A stretch of DNA of 64,000 nucleotides from Mucilaginibacter lacusdianchii (GCF_009770985.1 NZ_WSRW01000002.1:186001-250000); one strand, 5' to 3'; shown: positions 42,600-51,848, numbered from the stretch's first letter. A program made the numbers and translations. Notes: generated by a model not told the origin, from the sequence alone.

Positions 42600-42641
42600 C
42601 CGTACGCTTGTATTACAACAACTGTACGGTTATGATACAAT
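42600..42641. promoter_or_regulatory. Conserved upstream element, copy A (HlyD operon)
   Basis: CCGTAC and GTACGG bound an inner TTGT-ATT-ACAA dyad, followed by GTTATGATACAAT. It is the counterpart of 32429-32466. It lies about 100 nt before the HlyD start and 53-94 nt upstream of the rightward sigma-54 promoter, so one site could serve both directions. Confidence 0.6.
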
Positions 42642-42693
42642 ATAAATAAGCACTTATCATTTCAATTATATGGAATACAAACACTTACCGCTA

Positions 42694-42709
42694 TGGCTGG
42701 CAAATTGCT
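42694..42709 (+). promoter_or_regulatory. Sigma-54 promoter of the response-regulator gene
   Basis: TGG-CTGG-CAAA-TTGCT: the invariant GG (42695-42696) and GC (42707-42708) have exactly the spacing of TGGCACG-N4-TTGCW. Only the A-C after TGGC differ. Transcription would begin near 42720, about 90 nt before the ATG, implying autoregulation. Confidence 0.6.
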
Positions 42710-42810
42710 AGTTTTGGGCAAAGTGCTAACTGACGAAATGTTGGTTATAAGCAGCGTTTTTTATAATTTTAGTAATTGTATATTTAATATAACCTTTCAC
42801 AGCAGATCCA

Positions 42811-44169
42811 ATGATATTAAAAAAAGCAACTGTGCTGGTTGTTGATGACGACACTGATGTATTGACGGCCGTAAAACTGCTGCTTAAAACAGAGGTACGG
42901 GAGATCATCACCGAAAAAAATCCGGAGAATATTAATTCCCTTTTAAACCGCAATCAGGTTGATTTGGTAATGTTGGATATGAACTTTAATAGTGCCATTA
43001 ATACCGGCAACGAGGGTATATACTGGCTGCGCAAAATTAAAGAATGGAAACCCAACATTTGCGTAATTATGATTACTGCGTATGGTCATATCGATTTAGC
43101 AGTGCGCTCGTTAAAAGAAGGTGCTCATGATTTCATTGTAAAACCCTGGCATAATGAAAAGCTTATTGAAACCATTCGTGATTTGCTGGATAAGCAAGAA
43201 GGACCAAAACAACCTAAAGTAACTGTAAAAAGCAATGCTGGCAACACTGCCATTTTAGGCGAAGCTGAGGTAATGCAGGACATTTTTTACAAAGTGAATA
43301 AAATTGCCCCCACCGATGCCAATATTTTAATTTTAGGCGAGAACGGTACCGGTAAAGATTTAATGGCTAAAGCTATCCACGAGCGTTCGTTACGTGCCAA
43401 CAAGCCTTTTGTTAAGGTGGATGTGGGCGCTCTTACCGATTCGTTATTTGAAAGCGAATTGTTTGGACACAAAAAGGGTGCTTTTACCGATGCGCGTGAA
43501 GATCGCGTTGGCCGAATTGAAGAGGCACACGGCGGCACTTTATTTTTGGATGAAATTGGTAACATCACGTTACAACAACAGGCTAAACTGCTTACTGTAT
43601 TGCAAAACCGCCAGGTTACCCGATTAGGTACCAACAAGCCTGTTGATGTAGATATACGCCTGATTTGTGCCACCAACGTTCCGCTAATGGAACTGGCCAA
43701 TGAAAACCGTTTTCGTAAAGATTTGATTTACCGGATTAACACGGTTGAAATTACCATGCCACCACTGCGCAGACGCAGTAACGATATTGTATTGCTGGCC
43801 CGGCACTTTGCTAAAGTATATGCTACAAAATACATGAAGTCGGCCGTGGACTTTGACACGTCTGCCGTTCAAAAGCTGAGGCAGTACAGCTTTCCGGGCA
43901 ATGTACGCGAGCTGCAGTACACCATAGAACGCGCAGTAATAATGGCTGACAACAGCGTATTAGGAGCAGATGATTTGCTATTCTCGTCGCTTGAGAAAAG
44001 TGTTGATGAAGCTGTTCCGGCTTTAGACAATGTACCTTTAAGTACTATGGAAAAGAACGCCATTTTAAAAGTTATTGAAAAGCATGGCGGCAATATTACG
44101 CGAGCCGCTAAAGAACTTGGCCTTACCCGTACCGCCTTGTACCGCCGATTGAACAAGTATGATATTTAA
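42811..44169 (+). CDS. Sigma-54-dependent response regulator (NtrC/AtoC type)
   Basis: 452 residues. Receiver domain 1-120 with the acidic pocket VVDDDTD and phospho-acceptor Asp56 in VMLDMNF. AAA+ domain about 145-385 with Walker A G176-K182 (GENGTGK), the sigma-54-contact loop at 223-228 reading GAFTDA instead of the classical GAFTGA, and GGTLFLDEIGN as Walker B. A C-terminal Fis-type helix-turn-helix (about 415-452, GGNITRAAKELGLTRTALYRRL) follows. It binds enhancer DNA and opens sigma-54 promoters when phosphorylated by the kinase encoded next. It is divergent from the efflux operon, its most likely target. Confidence 0.96.
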   Translation: MILKKATVLVVDDDTDVLTAVKLLLKTEVREIITEKNPENINSLLNRNQVDLVMLDMNFNSAINTGNEGIYWLRKIKEWKPNICVIMITAYGHIDLAVRSLKEGAHDFIVKPWHNEKLIETIRDLLDKQEGPKQPKVTVKSNAGNTAILGEAEVMQDIFYKVNKIAPTDANILILGENGTGKDLMAKAIHERSLRANKPFVKVDVGALTDSLFESELFGHKKGAFTDAREDRVGRIEEAHGGTLFLDEIGNITLQQQAKLLTVLQNRQVTRLGTNKPVDVDIRLICATNVPLMELANENRFRKDLIYRINTVEITMPPLRRRSNDIVLLARHFAKVYATKYMKSAVDFDTSAVQKLRQYSFPGNVRELQYTIERAVIMADNSVLGADDLLFSSLEKSVDEAVPALDNVPLSTMEKNAILKVIEKHGGNITRAAKELGLTRTALYRRLNKYDI

Positions 44170-45505
44170 ACGATATAAGTGGCAACTTATCTTACAAGTG
44201 CTGATATTATCGGCCTTGTTGTTTGCGCTAAGTTATTTTACATTAAAGCATCAGTACGCTTATGACCTGGTGTTGGTGCCAATAGCTATCTACGTTATTG
44301 CAAAACTTATTCGATATTTAAATAAAGTACAGCAAGAAGTTCATGAATTTGCAGAAGCCGTTCATTACCGTGATTTTTCCCGCCATTATGCCGTTAAGAC
44401 TGCACCGGCCAGCATACAAGAGCTACGTGCCGGCTTCAATGAAATAAATGAAACCTATCAAACCATCAGGCGAGAGCGCGAAACGCAATATCATTATCTG
44501 CAAAATATCCTGGAACTGGTAGGAACCGGCATATTATCTTATGAGCAAGAAAGCGGCGACACTGGCTGGATAAACGACGCCTGCAAGCAACTTTTAGAGA
44601 TCCCCTACCTGCGCAGCATTCACTCGCTCCAATCACGTGATCCATCACTATATGCAGAATTAACTAACCTGAAAGCTGGCAGTAGCAAAGTAGTAACCAT
44701 CACACAAAACCTACAGCAAATTAAAGTATTGCTAACGGCCAGCTTTATACGCAACGAGGGTAAGCTTTTTAAACTAATAGCTTTTCAAAACGTGAGCAAC
44801 GCCATGGACGAGTCGGAATCGAACGCATGGCAAAAATTGCTTAATGTAATGACACATGAAATTATGAATTCAGTTGCGCCTATTTCATCACTGGCCGACA
44901 CCCTAAAAAGCCGACTGCAACAACCCGAAATTGCTGATAGCGTAGTGAGTAGCGAGCTGGAAGATTTAGAGTTGGGCATTGACACGATTAAACGCCGCAG
45001 CGATGGTTTGCTTAAGTTTACGCAGAGTTATCGCAGTTTAAACAAGATTACCAAACTGGAGCTTGAAACGATACCAGTTTACAACTTATTTGAAAACCTG
45101 AATACTTTGATGCTACCCACTCTTGATAAAAAAAATATTGAGCTGGATATTATTTTGAAAGATATAAATTTAACTATAGAAGCCGATTTAAATTTACTTG
45201 AGCAAGTGATGATTAACCTGCTGGTAAACGCCATTGAGGCTGTGAAAGACCGGCAACAGCCGCTAATTACCCTATCGGCCGAAGTACAATCGAACAACAA
45301 AACCATTTTAAAGATAGCCGATAATGGCGTTGGTATGCCGCCCGAAATACAGGAGAAAATTTTCATTCCGTTTTTTAGCACCCGTAAAACAGGAAGTGGA
45401 ATTGGCTTAAGCCTTTGCAAGCAAATTATGCTGATGCATAAAGGTAATATCCAGGTACAGTCTGTAGAAGGAAAAGGAACTGCATTTATTTTGCAATTTT
45501 CTTAA
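44159..45505 (+). CDS. Sensor histidine kinase (NtrB/NtrY-like)
   Basis: 448 residues. Two N-terminal membrane helices (about 9-27 and 31-48) with almost no periplasmic loop, so it probably senses within the membrane or cytoplasm. A HAMP-like/PAS region follows to about residue 215. The H-box MTHEIMNSVAPISS has His233, and the ATPase domain shows NLLVNAIEAV (N box), IADNGVGMPPE (G1), FFSTRKTGSGIGLSL (F/G2). The start overlaps the regulator's end by 11 nt, so they are translated together. Confidence 0.94.
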   Translation: MIFKRYKWQLILQVLILSALLFALSYFTLKHQYAYDLVLVPIAIYVIAKLIRYLNKVQQEVHEFAEAVHYRDFSRHYAVKTAPASIQELRAGFNEINETYQTIRRERETQYHYLQNILELVGTGILSYEQESGDTGWINDACKQLLEIPYLRSIHSLQSRDPSLYAELTNLKAGSSKVVTITQNLQQIKVLLTASFIRNEGKLFKLIAFQNVSNAMDESESNAWQKLLNVMTHEIMNSVAPISSLADTLKSRLQQPEIADSVVSSELEDLELGIDTIKRRSDGLLKFTQSYRSLNKITKLELETIPVYNLFENLNTLMLPTLDKKNIELDIILKDINLTIEADLNLLEQVMINLLVNAIEAVKDRQQPLITLSAEVQSNNKTILKIADNGVGMPPEIQEKIFIPFFSTRKTGSGIGLSLCKQIMLMHKGNIQVQSVEGKGTAFILQFS

Positions 45506-45676
45506 GTAAAACAACCGTCTGCCATGCTGAAACAGTGGCGCTACAGAAGCCTTGTTAAGTAGGTATAACCGTCAACCAACTTTGTTAACTGACAATTTGA
45601 CAAGCTACTGACCTTTGGAACGGGGCTTGTTAAACTAGGTTCAGCAACTAAACATTAATCCTTAAATTAAACACAT

Positions 45677-47563
45677 ATGCAAGAAAAAGGAACGATTTCG
45701 ATTCACACCGAAAACATTTTCCCGATTATTAAGAAATTCCTTTATTCCGATAATGAGATTTTTTTGCGCGAGCTGGTATCCAACGCGGTAGACGCAACGC
45801 AAAAAATTAAACGCCTTTCATCTTTAGGCCAATACAACGGCGAATTAGGCAAGTTACAAGTTGAAGTATCTTTTGACGAAACTGCCAAAACCATCACCAT
45901 ATCCGACAATGGCTTGGGTATGACAGCTGATGAGATCAAAAAGTACATTAACCAGATTGCTTTTTCGGGAGCTACAGAGTTCATGGAAAAATTTAAGGAA
46001 GCTAAAGATGCCAACGAAATTATTGGTCGCTTCGGCTTAGGCTTCTACTCTGCCTTCATGGTAGCCGATAAGGTAGAAATTCAGACCTTATCTTATCAGG
46101 ATGGCGCCGAGCCTGCTCGTTGGATCTGTGACGGCAGTACTGAATTTGAAATTACTGAGGGCAACCGCACCACTCGTGGTACCGACATTATTTTATATGT
46201 AAACAGCGAGTCTGAAGAATTTGTAAGTCAATACAAGCTTCAGGAAATTTTAGACAAGTACGCTAAATTTTTACCGGTTCCTATTAAGTTTGGTACTAAA
46301 ACCGAACAAGAGCCAGATGGCGAAGATGAAGAAGGTAAACCTAAATTCCAGTCGGTTGAAGTTGATAACATCATTAACGACACCAACCCTATCTGGACCA
46401 AATCACCGTCTGAACTGAAGGATGAGGATTACTTGAACTTCTATAAAGAGCTGTATCCATTCTCAGAAGATCCTTTATTTTGGATTCACTTGAATGTAGA
46501 TTACCCATTCAACCTGACTGGTGTGCTGTACTTCCCAAAAGTGAAGAACGATTTCGATTTTCAGCGTAACAAAATCAAATTATTCTCTCGCCAGGTATTT
46601 ATTACCGATGAGGTAAAAGACATTGTTCCTGAATTTTTGATGCTGTTACACGGCGTTATCGATTCACCGGATATTCCATTAAACGTGTCTCGTAGCTTTT
46701 TACAGGCCGATAGTAATGTTAAAAAAATTAACACTTACATCACTAAAAAAGTTGCTGATAAATTAAGCGAGTTGTTTAAAGCGGATCGTAAAGCCTATGA
46801 TGAAAAATGGTCGGACATTGGCTTGTTTGTTAAATATGGCTTTATCAGCGATGACAAGTTCTATGAAAAAGCTAAAGATTTTACTTTGCTGACCAACACC
46901 AACAAAGAAACCTTTACACTAAACGAATACAAAGAGAAAGTTGAACCAATACAAACAGATAAAGACGGCCAATTGGTTTACTTATATACCAACGATCCGG
47001 CCAAACAGGATGCGTTTATCCAGTCGGCTAATAAAAAAGGATACGATGTATTGTTGATGAACTCGCCTATTGACAATCACTTTATCAGCCATTTTGAGCA
47101 AAAGCTAGAGAAAACCTCACTTAAACGTGTGGATGCTGATGTGGCTGATAAACTGATTAAAAAAGACGACGCGCCTGAAACGGTATTAACCGAGGATCAA
47201 CGCACACAAGTTAAATCGGTTTTTGAAAGTGCCATTACTAAACCAGGCTTTAAAGTAGAACTGGAAAGCTTAAGCCCGGATGAGTTACCGGTAACCGTAA
47301 CCATGGACGAATTTATGCGCCGTATGAAAGATATGGCAGCCATGGGTGGCAATGGCATGGGCTTTTATGGCAACCTGCCCGATAACTATAAAGTAGTGAT
47401 TAACGGCAACCATAAATTGATTAGCCGTATCATCGAAACTACCGATACTGCTGCACAATCACAACTGGCTAAACAGGCGTTTGATTTGGCTTTACTTTCG
47501 CAAGGCTTATTAACCGGTGCCGAGCTTACCGAGTTTGTAAATCGCAGCGTTAACTTAATATAA
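45677..47563 (+). CDS. htpG: Molecular chaperone HtpG (Hsp90)
   Basis: 628-residue cytosolic Hsp90. The GHKL ATPase begins with IFLRELVSNAVDATQKI, ISDNGLGM and IGRFGLGFYSAFMVAD; the middle domain has NVSRSFLQ (catalytic Arg), and a C-terminal dimerisation domain follows. Length is typical of the Bacteroidota form, with a short acidic insertion (DGEDEEGKPK) near residue 220. The 170-nt upstream gap includes no clear -7 box. It is followed by a terminator and is monocistronic. Confidence 0.97.
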   Translation: MQEKGTISIHTENIFPIIKKFLYSDNEIFLRELVSNAVDATQKIKRLSSLGQYNGELGKLQVEVSFDETAKTITISDNGLGMTADEIKKYINQIAFSGATEFMEKFKEAKDANEIIGRFGLGFYSAFMVADKVEIQTLSYQDGAEPARWICDGSTEFEITEGNRTTRGTDIILYVNSESEEFVSQYKLQEILDKYAKFLPVPIKFGTKTEQEPDGEDEEGKPKFQSVEVDNIINDTNPIWTKSPSELKDEDYLNFYKELYPFSEDPLFWIHLNVDYPFNLTGVLYFPKVKNDFDFQRNKIKLFSRQVFITDEVKDIVPEFLMLLHGVIDSPDIPLNVSRSFLQADSNVKKINTYITKKVADKLSELFKADRKAYDEKWSDIGLFVKYGFISDDKFYEKAKDFTLLTNTNKETFTLNEYKEKVEPIQTDKDGQLVYLYTNDPAKQDAFIQSANKKGYDVLLMNSPIDNHFISHFEQKLEKTSLKRVDADVADKLIKKDDAPETVLTEDQRTQVKSVFESAITKPGFKVELESLSPDELPVTVTMDEFMRRMKDMAAMGGNGMGFYGNLPDNYKVVINGNHKLISRIIETTDTAAQSQLAKQAFDLALLSQGLLTGAELTEFVNRSVNLI

Positions 47564-47581
47564 GCTATACACTTCTGCTAC

Positions 47582-47613
47582 AAAAAGCCGCCTAAATGTA
47601 AGGCGGCTTTTTT
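47582..47613 (+). terminator. Terminator of htpG
   Basis: AAAAAGCCGCCT / AGGCGGCTTTTTT, a 12-bp stem with a 7-nt loop and a T-run, 18 nt after the stop. Confidence 0.92.
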
Positions 47614-47679
47614 ATTGAATAAAACATTGATAGTTAAACAAATTACTGTGGTTTGGCATTATAATTCATGAGCGATAAA

Positions 47680-47687
47680 TACGTTTG
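47680..47687 (+). promoter_or_regulatory. Predicted -7 box for the DUF4251 gene
   Basis: TACGTTTG, exact TAnnTTTG, 21 nt before the ATG at 47709. TTTG at 47652-47655 may be the -33 element, with a spacer of 24 nt. Confidence 0.5.
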
Positions 47688-47708
47688 ATATTAAAACAAG
47701 TTATAAAC

Positions 47709-48272
47709 ATGAAAAGCATAAAATATATACTAACGCTGTTGATAGCTGTGGCTTTTTTTAACGGAAGCGGTTTTGCACAAGACAGTACCAAGGTTGCCCG
47801 TAAAGCAGCCAAAGCCGCCGATATTAAGAGACTGATAGACAGCAAACGCTTTATATTTCAGGCACAGTATGCCAACCCACTGGGTGGCGGCGTTACTACA
47901 TTAAACGGACGTTTAATTAACATTACACCCAACGTAAGCGGTAGCTCCGGCCATGTTTACCTGAACTATAATTATGATGTACGAGTAAGGCCCGACTCTG
48001 TAATTGCTTATTTGCCTTACTTTGGCCGCACAACATTTGCCCCTGCTTACAATCCAAGTGATAATGGTGTAAAATTTACCTCAACCAAGTTTGGCTATGA
48101 TGTAAAAACAACCAAAAAAGGCAATACTGTTATTACCATAACACCGCAAGATGCTGGTTACAACCGCAAAATGACATTTACTATTTCACCACAAGGCAGC
48201 GCTACTTTGCAAATGATTATCACCAACCGCGATGCTATCTCATATGATGGGTACATTGCCGAGAAAGACTAA
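47709..48272 (+). CDS. DUF4251 domain secreted protein
   Basis: 187 residues with a signal peptide (MKSIKYILTLLIAVAFFNGSGFAQ). The mature protein has the DUF4251 pattern: a short lysine/alanine-rich start, IDSKRFIFQAQYANP, then RVRPDSVIAYLPYFGR, GVKFTSTKFGYDV and a final beta region. The family is common in Bacteroidota envelopes and has no known function. ATG 47709 is chosen because it begins the signal peptide; an upstream in-frame codon at 47685 lies on the -7 box. It ends at a palindromic terminator shared with the gene cluster on the right. Confidence 0.88.
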   Translation: MKSIKYILTLLIAVAFFNGSGFAQDSTKVARKAAKAADIKRLIDSKRFIFQAQYANPLGGGVTTLNGRLINITPNVSGSSGHVYLNYNYDVRVRPDSVIAYLPYFGRTTFAPAYNPSDNGVKFTSTKFGYDVKTTKKGNTVITITPQDAGYNRKMTFTISPQGSATLQMIITNRDAISYDGYIAEKD

Positions 48273-48283
48273 CGGTTAACCAA

Positions 48284-48321
48284 AAAAAAGAGCCACAACA
48301 TATATGTTGTGGCTCTTTTTT
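48284..48321. terminator. Bidirectional palindromic terminator, DUF4251 / molybdopterin oxidoreductase
   Basis: A perfect 19-bp palindrome (centre 48302/48303) with A/T tails. It overlaps the first two bases of the leftward gene's stop codon at 48320. Confidence 0.9.
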
Positions 48322-50638
48322 ATTGATGATCTGGGTGTGGCTGAATTTTAATCATCACCAGTTTTGTGGTTGGTGTATTACTTTTTATGGCTACGCTATC
48401 TATCGGAAACAACACATTAGCTTCTGGATAGTAAGCGGCTACACAGCGTTCGGGAATATCATAAGATACCAGCACAAACAATCTGGCCTTGCGTTCCACA
48501 CCTTTGTAATGGCTTGATAAATCTACTTTATCTCCGGCTTTGAACCCAGCTTTTTCAATATCGCCTGCATTCATAAACAACACCCGGCGCTCATTATGTA
48601 TGCCGCGATAACGATCTTCCATTCCATATATGGTAGTATTAAATTGGTCGTGACTGCGAATACTGGTTAACATATACTCGTCTGCCGCCAATTGATGCTT
48701 AGGCGTTTCTGAAACGGTGAATTGAACTTTGCCAGGCGTATCATTAAATTCAAACATGCCATGCCGCGGCGGGTTAGGCAGATAGAAACCACCGGGTTTA
48801 CGTACTCTTTCGTTGTAGTCCTTAAACCCGGGAATCACTTTTTCTATATCATTACGGATATAATCGTAATTAGAGGCAAACAAATCCCAGTTCACTACCG
48901 AACGTTTACCCAGTACCGCTTTAGCCAAATTGCACACAATCAGGCTCTCACTCATCATTTGGTCAGATATCGGGTCGAGTACGCCTTTTGACTGTTGTAC
49001 AACACCCATCGAGTTTTCGCAGCTCACAATCTGCAATTCGCCGTTTATGATATCTCTGTCACTACGGGCTAATGCCGGTAATATTAGCGCCTCTTCACCA
49101 TGGATGAGATGGCTACGGTTAAGTTTGGTAGAAACATGTACCGAAAGTTTGAGCTTGCGCAACGCCTCGGCAGTATAAACGGTATCTGGTGTGGCTGACA
49201 GAAAATTACCTCCCATTGCAAACAACACTTTTAGCTTACCGTCTTGAATTGCTTTGATAGATTCCACTACATCCAACCCATGCTCATACGGTGGCTCGAA
49301 CCCATAGACTTCTTTAAGCTTGTCCATTTGGCTCTCTTTGGGCTTATCAAAAATGAGCATGGTCCGGTTGCCCTGCACATTACTGTGCCCGCGCACCGGG
49401 CACAAGCCAGCACCAGGTTTACCAATAGCGCCTTTTAATAAAGCCAAATTTAAAATTTCGCGGATGGTGGCTACGCCATTGGTATGCTGCGTAATGCCCA
49501 TGGCCCAGCAAATGATGATGCGACTTTTATGTTTCAGCATATCGGCGGCTTCGCGTACTTGCGCTACTGACACACCCGCTTCTGCAGCAAGCTCTTCCAA
49601 ATTGCCTTTTGCTATGTGAGCAATGAACTGCTCATAATCATGTGTTTTGGCATTAATAAAGTCATGATCGAACACCTGACCGGGCGTTTCCTGTTCAGCC
49701 TGGTACAATAGCAGTTCAATGGCTTGCAATAAAGCAATGTCGCCATTGATTTTAATTTGCAGATACAAATCGGCTAATTGTGTACTGGGACCCAATATGC
49801 CTTTTACTGATTGTGGGTTTTTGAATCCCATTAACCCAGCCTCCTTCAGCGGATTAATGGCGATGATTTTACTACCGTTTTGCTTAGCCTTTTCTAAGGC
49901 TGTCATCATTCGTGGGTGGTTAGTACCTGGGTTTTGGCCCATAATGATAATGACGTCTGTCTCATAGAAATCGTTTAACGTCACCGTGCCCTTGCCAATA
50001 CCAATTCCTTCGGCCAGCGCAATACTGGTCGACTCATGGCACATGTTACTGCAATCGGGCATATTATTAGTGCCAAACTCGCGCACAAATAGCTGATATA
50101 CAAAGGATGCCTCGTTACTGGTTCGGCCGGAGGTATAAAAAGCCGCCTCATTTGGCGATGATAAGCCATTTAAGTGTTCGGCAATTTTGGCAAATGCCCC
50201 CTCCCAACTAATGGGCTGGTAATGCGTACCGCCTTGAGGCAGATAAACCGGTTGTGCAATACGACCATGTTTACCAATTTCCATATCGGTTTGATGCGCC
50301 AGTTCTGCTACCGAATTTTTAGCAAAAAATTCGCCGGTCAACTTTTTAAGCGTTGCTTCTTCAGCCAATGCTTTTGCCCCATTTTCGCAATATTCCGCAA
50401 CCGGCGACCGGTCATCATCCGGATCGGGCCAGGCGCAACTGGAACAGTCAAAGCCGGTTTTTTGGTTCATTTTGAACAAAGCGCCTACACCACGGGTAGC
50501 ACCGGTTTGTTCAAATATGTCGGCCAATGCTGCACCTACAGCAGGCATTCCAGCGGCCCACTTTTTAGGCTCTGTTACTTTTAAATCCAACAATCCTTCC
50601 GGATTTTCGGCACTAGGCAGTTCGGTACGCTCACTCAT
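48320..50638 (-). CDS. FdhF/YdeP-family molybdopterin oxidoreductase
   Basis: 772-residue molybdenum-cofactor oxidoreductase of the formate-dehydrogenase-like YdeP type, probably soluble. The N-terminal CSSCAWPDPDD cysteines fit a short iron-sulfur motif, and NMPDCSNMCHESTS carries the CysHis pair expected near the molybdenum. A MopB catalytic domain and a C-terminal molydopterin dinucleotide-binding domain (SIRSHDQFNTTIYG) follow. No electron-transfer subunits are adjacent. Its start overlaps the DUF7009 gene by 8 nt; the FdhD sulfurtransferase lies beyond, so the three form one operon. Substrate unknown: formate and acid-resistance roles are the usual suggestions for relatives. Confidence 0.9.
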   Translation of the reverse strand: MSERTELPSAENPEGLLDLKVTEPKKWAAGMPAVGAALADIFEQTGATRGVGALFKMNQKTGFDCSSCAWPDPDDDRSPVAEYCENGAKALAEEATLKKLTGEFFAKNSVAELAHQTDMEIGKHGRIAQPVYLPQGGTHYQPISWEGAFAKIAEHLNGLSSPNEAAFYTSGRTSNEASFVYQLFVREFGTNNMPDCSNMCHESTSIALAEGIGIGKGTVTLNDFYETDVIIIMGQNPGTNHPRMMTALEKAKQNGSKIIAINPLKEAGLMGFKNPQSVKGILGPSTQLADLYLQIKINGDIALLQAIELLLYQAEQETPGQVFDHDFINAKTHDYEQFIAHIAKGNLEELAAEAGVSVAQVREAADMLKHKSRIIICWAMGITQHTNGVATIREILNLALLKGAIGKPGAGLCPVRGHSNVQGNRTMLIFDKPKESQMDKLKEVYGFEPPYEHGLDVVESIKAIQDGKLKVLFAMGGNFLSATPDTVYTAEALRKLKLSVHVSTKLNRSHLIHGEEALILPALARSDRDIINGELQIVSCENSMGVVQQSKGVLDPISDQMMSESLIVCNLAKAVLGKRSVVNWDLFASNYDYIRNDIEKVIPGFKDYNERVRKPGGFYLPNPPRHGMFEFNDTPGKVQFTVSETPKHQLAADEYMLTSIRSHDQFNTTIYGMEDRYRGIHNERRVLFMNAGDIEKAGFKAGDKVDLSSHYKGVERKARLFVLVSYDIPERCVAAYYPEANVLFPIDSVAIKSNTPTTKLVMIKIQPHPDHQ

Positions 50639-50990
50639 CTTTCTTCTGTGCTAACGGGTTGGGATAATTATCGCTTTGGTCTTCGTCTACATTATCCAGG
50701 CAGGTAAAATCTTTTTCCACCAACAGATACAAATCACCATCCTGTGCGTCAAAACCAACTTTATCGGTACTAGTCCATTCGTCGGCAATGGCTTCAGGCA
50801 CTAATAGTGTAATCAAATTAGTATGCAAGGTTGCTCTAACGAACTCTTCAGAGGTACGTTGTAAAACATAAACCAGCGGCTCCTCGCCTATCACCAGTTT
50901 TTCTTTCAATACGCCTTCGTGCGCAAACTGCTCTACTTCCGAGCGGGTTAAACGGTAGCGTAATGAATTGCCTTTGATACGTAGTTTCAT
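50631..50990 (-). CDS. DUF7009 family protein
   Basis: 119 residues. Conserved hypothetical: it opens MKLRIKGNSLRYRLTRSEV and ends in the acidic cysteine-containing FTCLDNVDEDQSDNYPNPLA segment, the mark of the family. It has no signal peptide or membrane helix. It is encoded between fdhD and the molybdopterin oxidoreductase, overlapping the latter by 8 nt, so a role in enzyme maturation or regulation is likely but not established. The single Cys in the tail could bind metal or receive sulfur, which is speculative. Confidence 0.75.
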   Translation of the reverse strand: MKLRIKGNSLRYRLTRSEVEQFAHEGVLKEKLVIGEEPLVYVLQRTSEEFVRATLHTNLITLLVPEAIADEWTSTDKVGFDAQDGDLYLLVEKDFTCLDNVDEDQSDNYPNPLAQKKDE

Positions 50991-50993
50991 AAT

Positions 50994-51848
50994 TTAGGAA
51001 ATTGAAATGCGATGTTCTGCACTGTATATATTTAAACGTTGTTGGCGCAAAAAGCCAACCAATGTAATGTTAAATTCTTGAGCTAGTTGTATAGCCAAAC
51101 TGGATGGTGCCCCAATGGCGGCGATAATACGTATACCGGCCATAGCGGCTTTTTGCACCAGTTCAAAACTGATTCGCCCGCTCAACAACAATAATTTTTG
51201 AGTAAGCGGCAAATCATTCATCAACAATGATGCGCCAATTAATTTGTCTAAAGCATTATGCCGCCCTACATCCTCACGTACTATCAATAATTCGCCTGAT
51301 AGCGAAAATAAAGCTGATGCATGCAAACCTCCTGTGCTGGCAAAAACAGCTTGGTGTGCCAATAACTTTTCCGGCAAGCTATATAAAATATCGGCACTAA
51401 CATAGTCGCTGTCCGCTAAATCAGTATAACTGCTCACCGTACGAATGGCATTGATTGACGATTTACCACACACGCCGCAACTAGAGGTGGTATAAAAGTT
51501 GCGTTCAGACTTTTGCAGATTCGGCATAATACCTTCACTCATGTCAACCTGGATTACATTTTCCCTATTCTCGGAACAGGCTATAAAGCAATGTTCTGCC
51601 GACAAAACATCTGCAGCGTTTTGAATGATGCCTTCGGTATATAAGAAACCAACGGCCAGCTCATTATCATGGCCGGGCGTTCGCATAGTTACAGCCACGT
51701 TTTGTACTTGCCTACTGCTTCCATCGTCATAGGATAAACGTATTTCCAGCGGTTCTTCTGTTGCAACAGAATCTTGCAAATTGGCCACCTCATCTGTCTC
51801 TGATCTGAATTTTATCACTCTCACCGGAGTACTGGCATCTACTAGCAT
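50994..51848 (-). CDS. fdhD: Formate dehydrogenase accessory sulfurtransferase FdhD
   Basis: 284-residue cytoplasmic protein that passes sulfur from cysteine desulfurase to the molybdenum cofactor of FdhF-type enzymes. The catalytic loop is SSCGVCGK with C124 and C127, preceded by ATEEPLEIRL and MRTPGHDNELAVGFL and followed by GGLHASALF and REDVGRHNALDKLIG. ATG 51848 gives the family N-terminus; a GTG at 51905 would add 19 unlikely residues. It is the first gene of the three-gene unit and serves the oxidoreductase downstream. Confidence 0.94.
   Translation of the reverse strand: MLVDASTPVRVIKFRSETDEVANLQDSVATEEPLEIRLSYDDGSSRQVQNVAVTMRTPGHDNELAVGFLYTEGIIQNAADVLSAEHCFIACSENRENVIQVDMSEGIMPNLQKSERNFYTTSSCGVCGKSSINAIRTVSSYTDLADSDYVSADILYSLPEKLLAHQAVFASTGGLHASALFSLSGELLIVREDVGRHNALDKLIGASLLMNDLPLTQKLLLLSGRISFELVQKAAMAGIRIIAAIGAPSSLAIQLAQEFNITLVGFLRQQRLNIYSAEHRISIS

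Larger units (their letters stand above)
42509..42810. promoter_or_regulatory. Divergent control region between the efflux operon and its two-component regulator
   Basis: 302 nt without coding potential. It contains the conserved element copy A (42600-42641) and a rightward sigma-54 promoter (42694-42709). On the minus strand there is a poor TTGTAT-AAT-TTGCT near 42571-42584 that may be the leftward -24/-12 equivalent. The remaining sequence is AT-rich. Confidence 0.6.

Noticed and set aside
32429..42641. The shared efflux element as insertion-sequence or transposon ends
   Set aside because: No transposase, no target duplication, and the copies stand in the same orientation upstream of same-strand genes, which fits regulation better.
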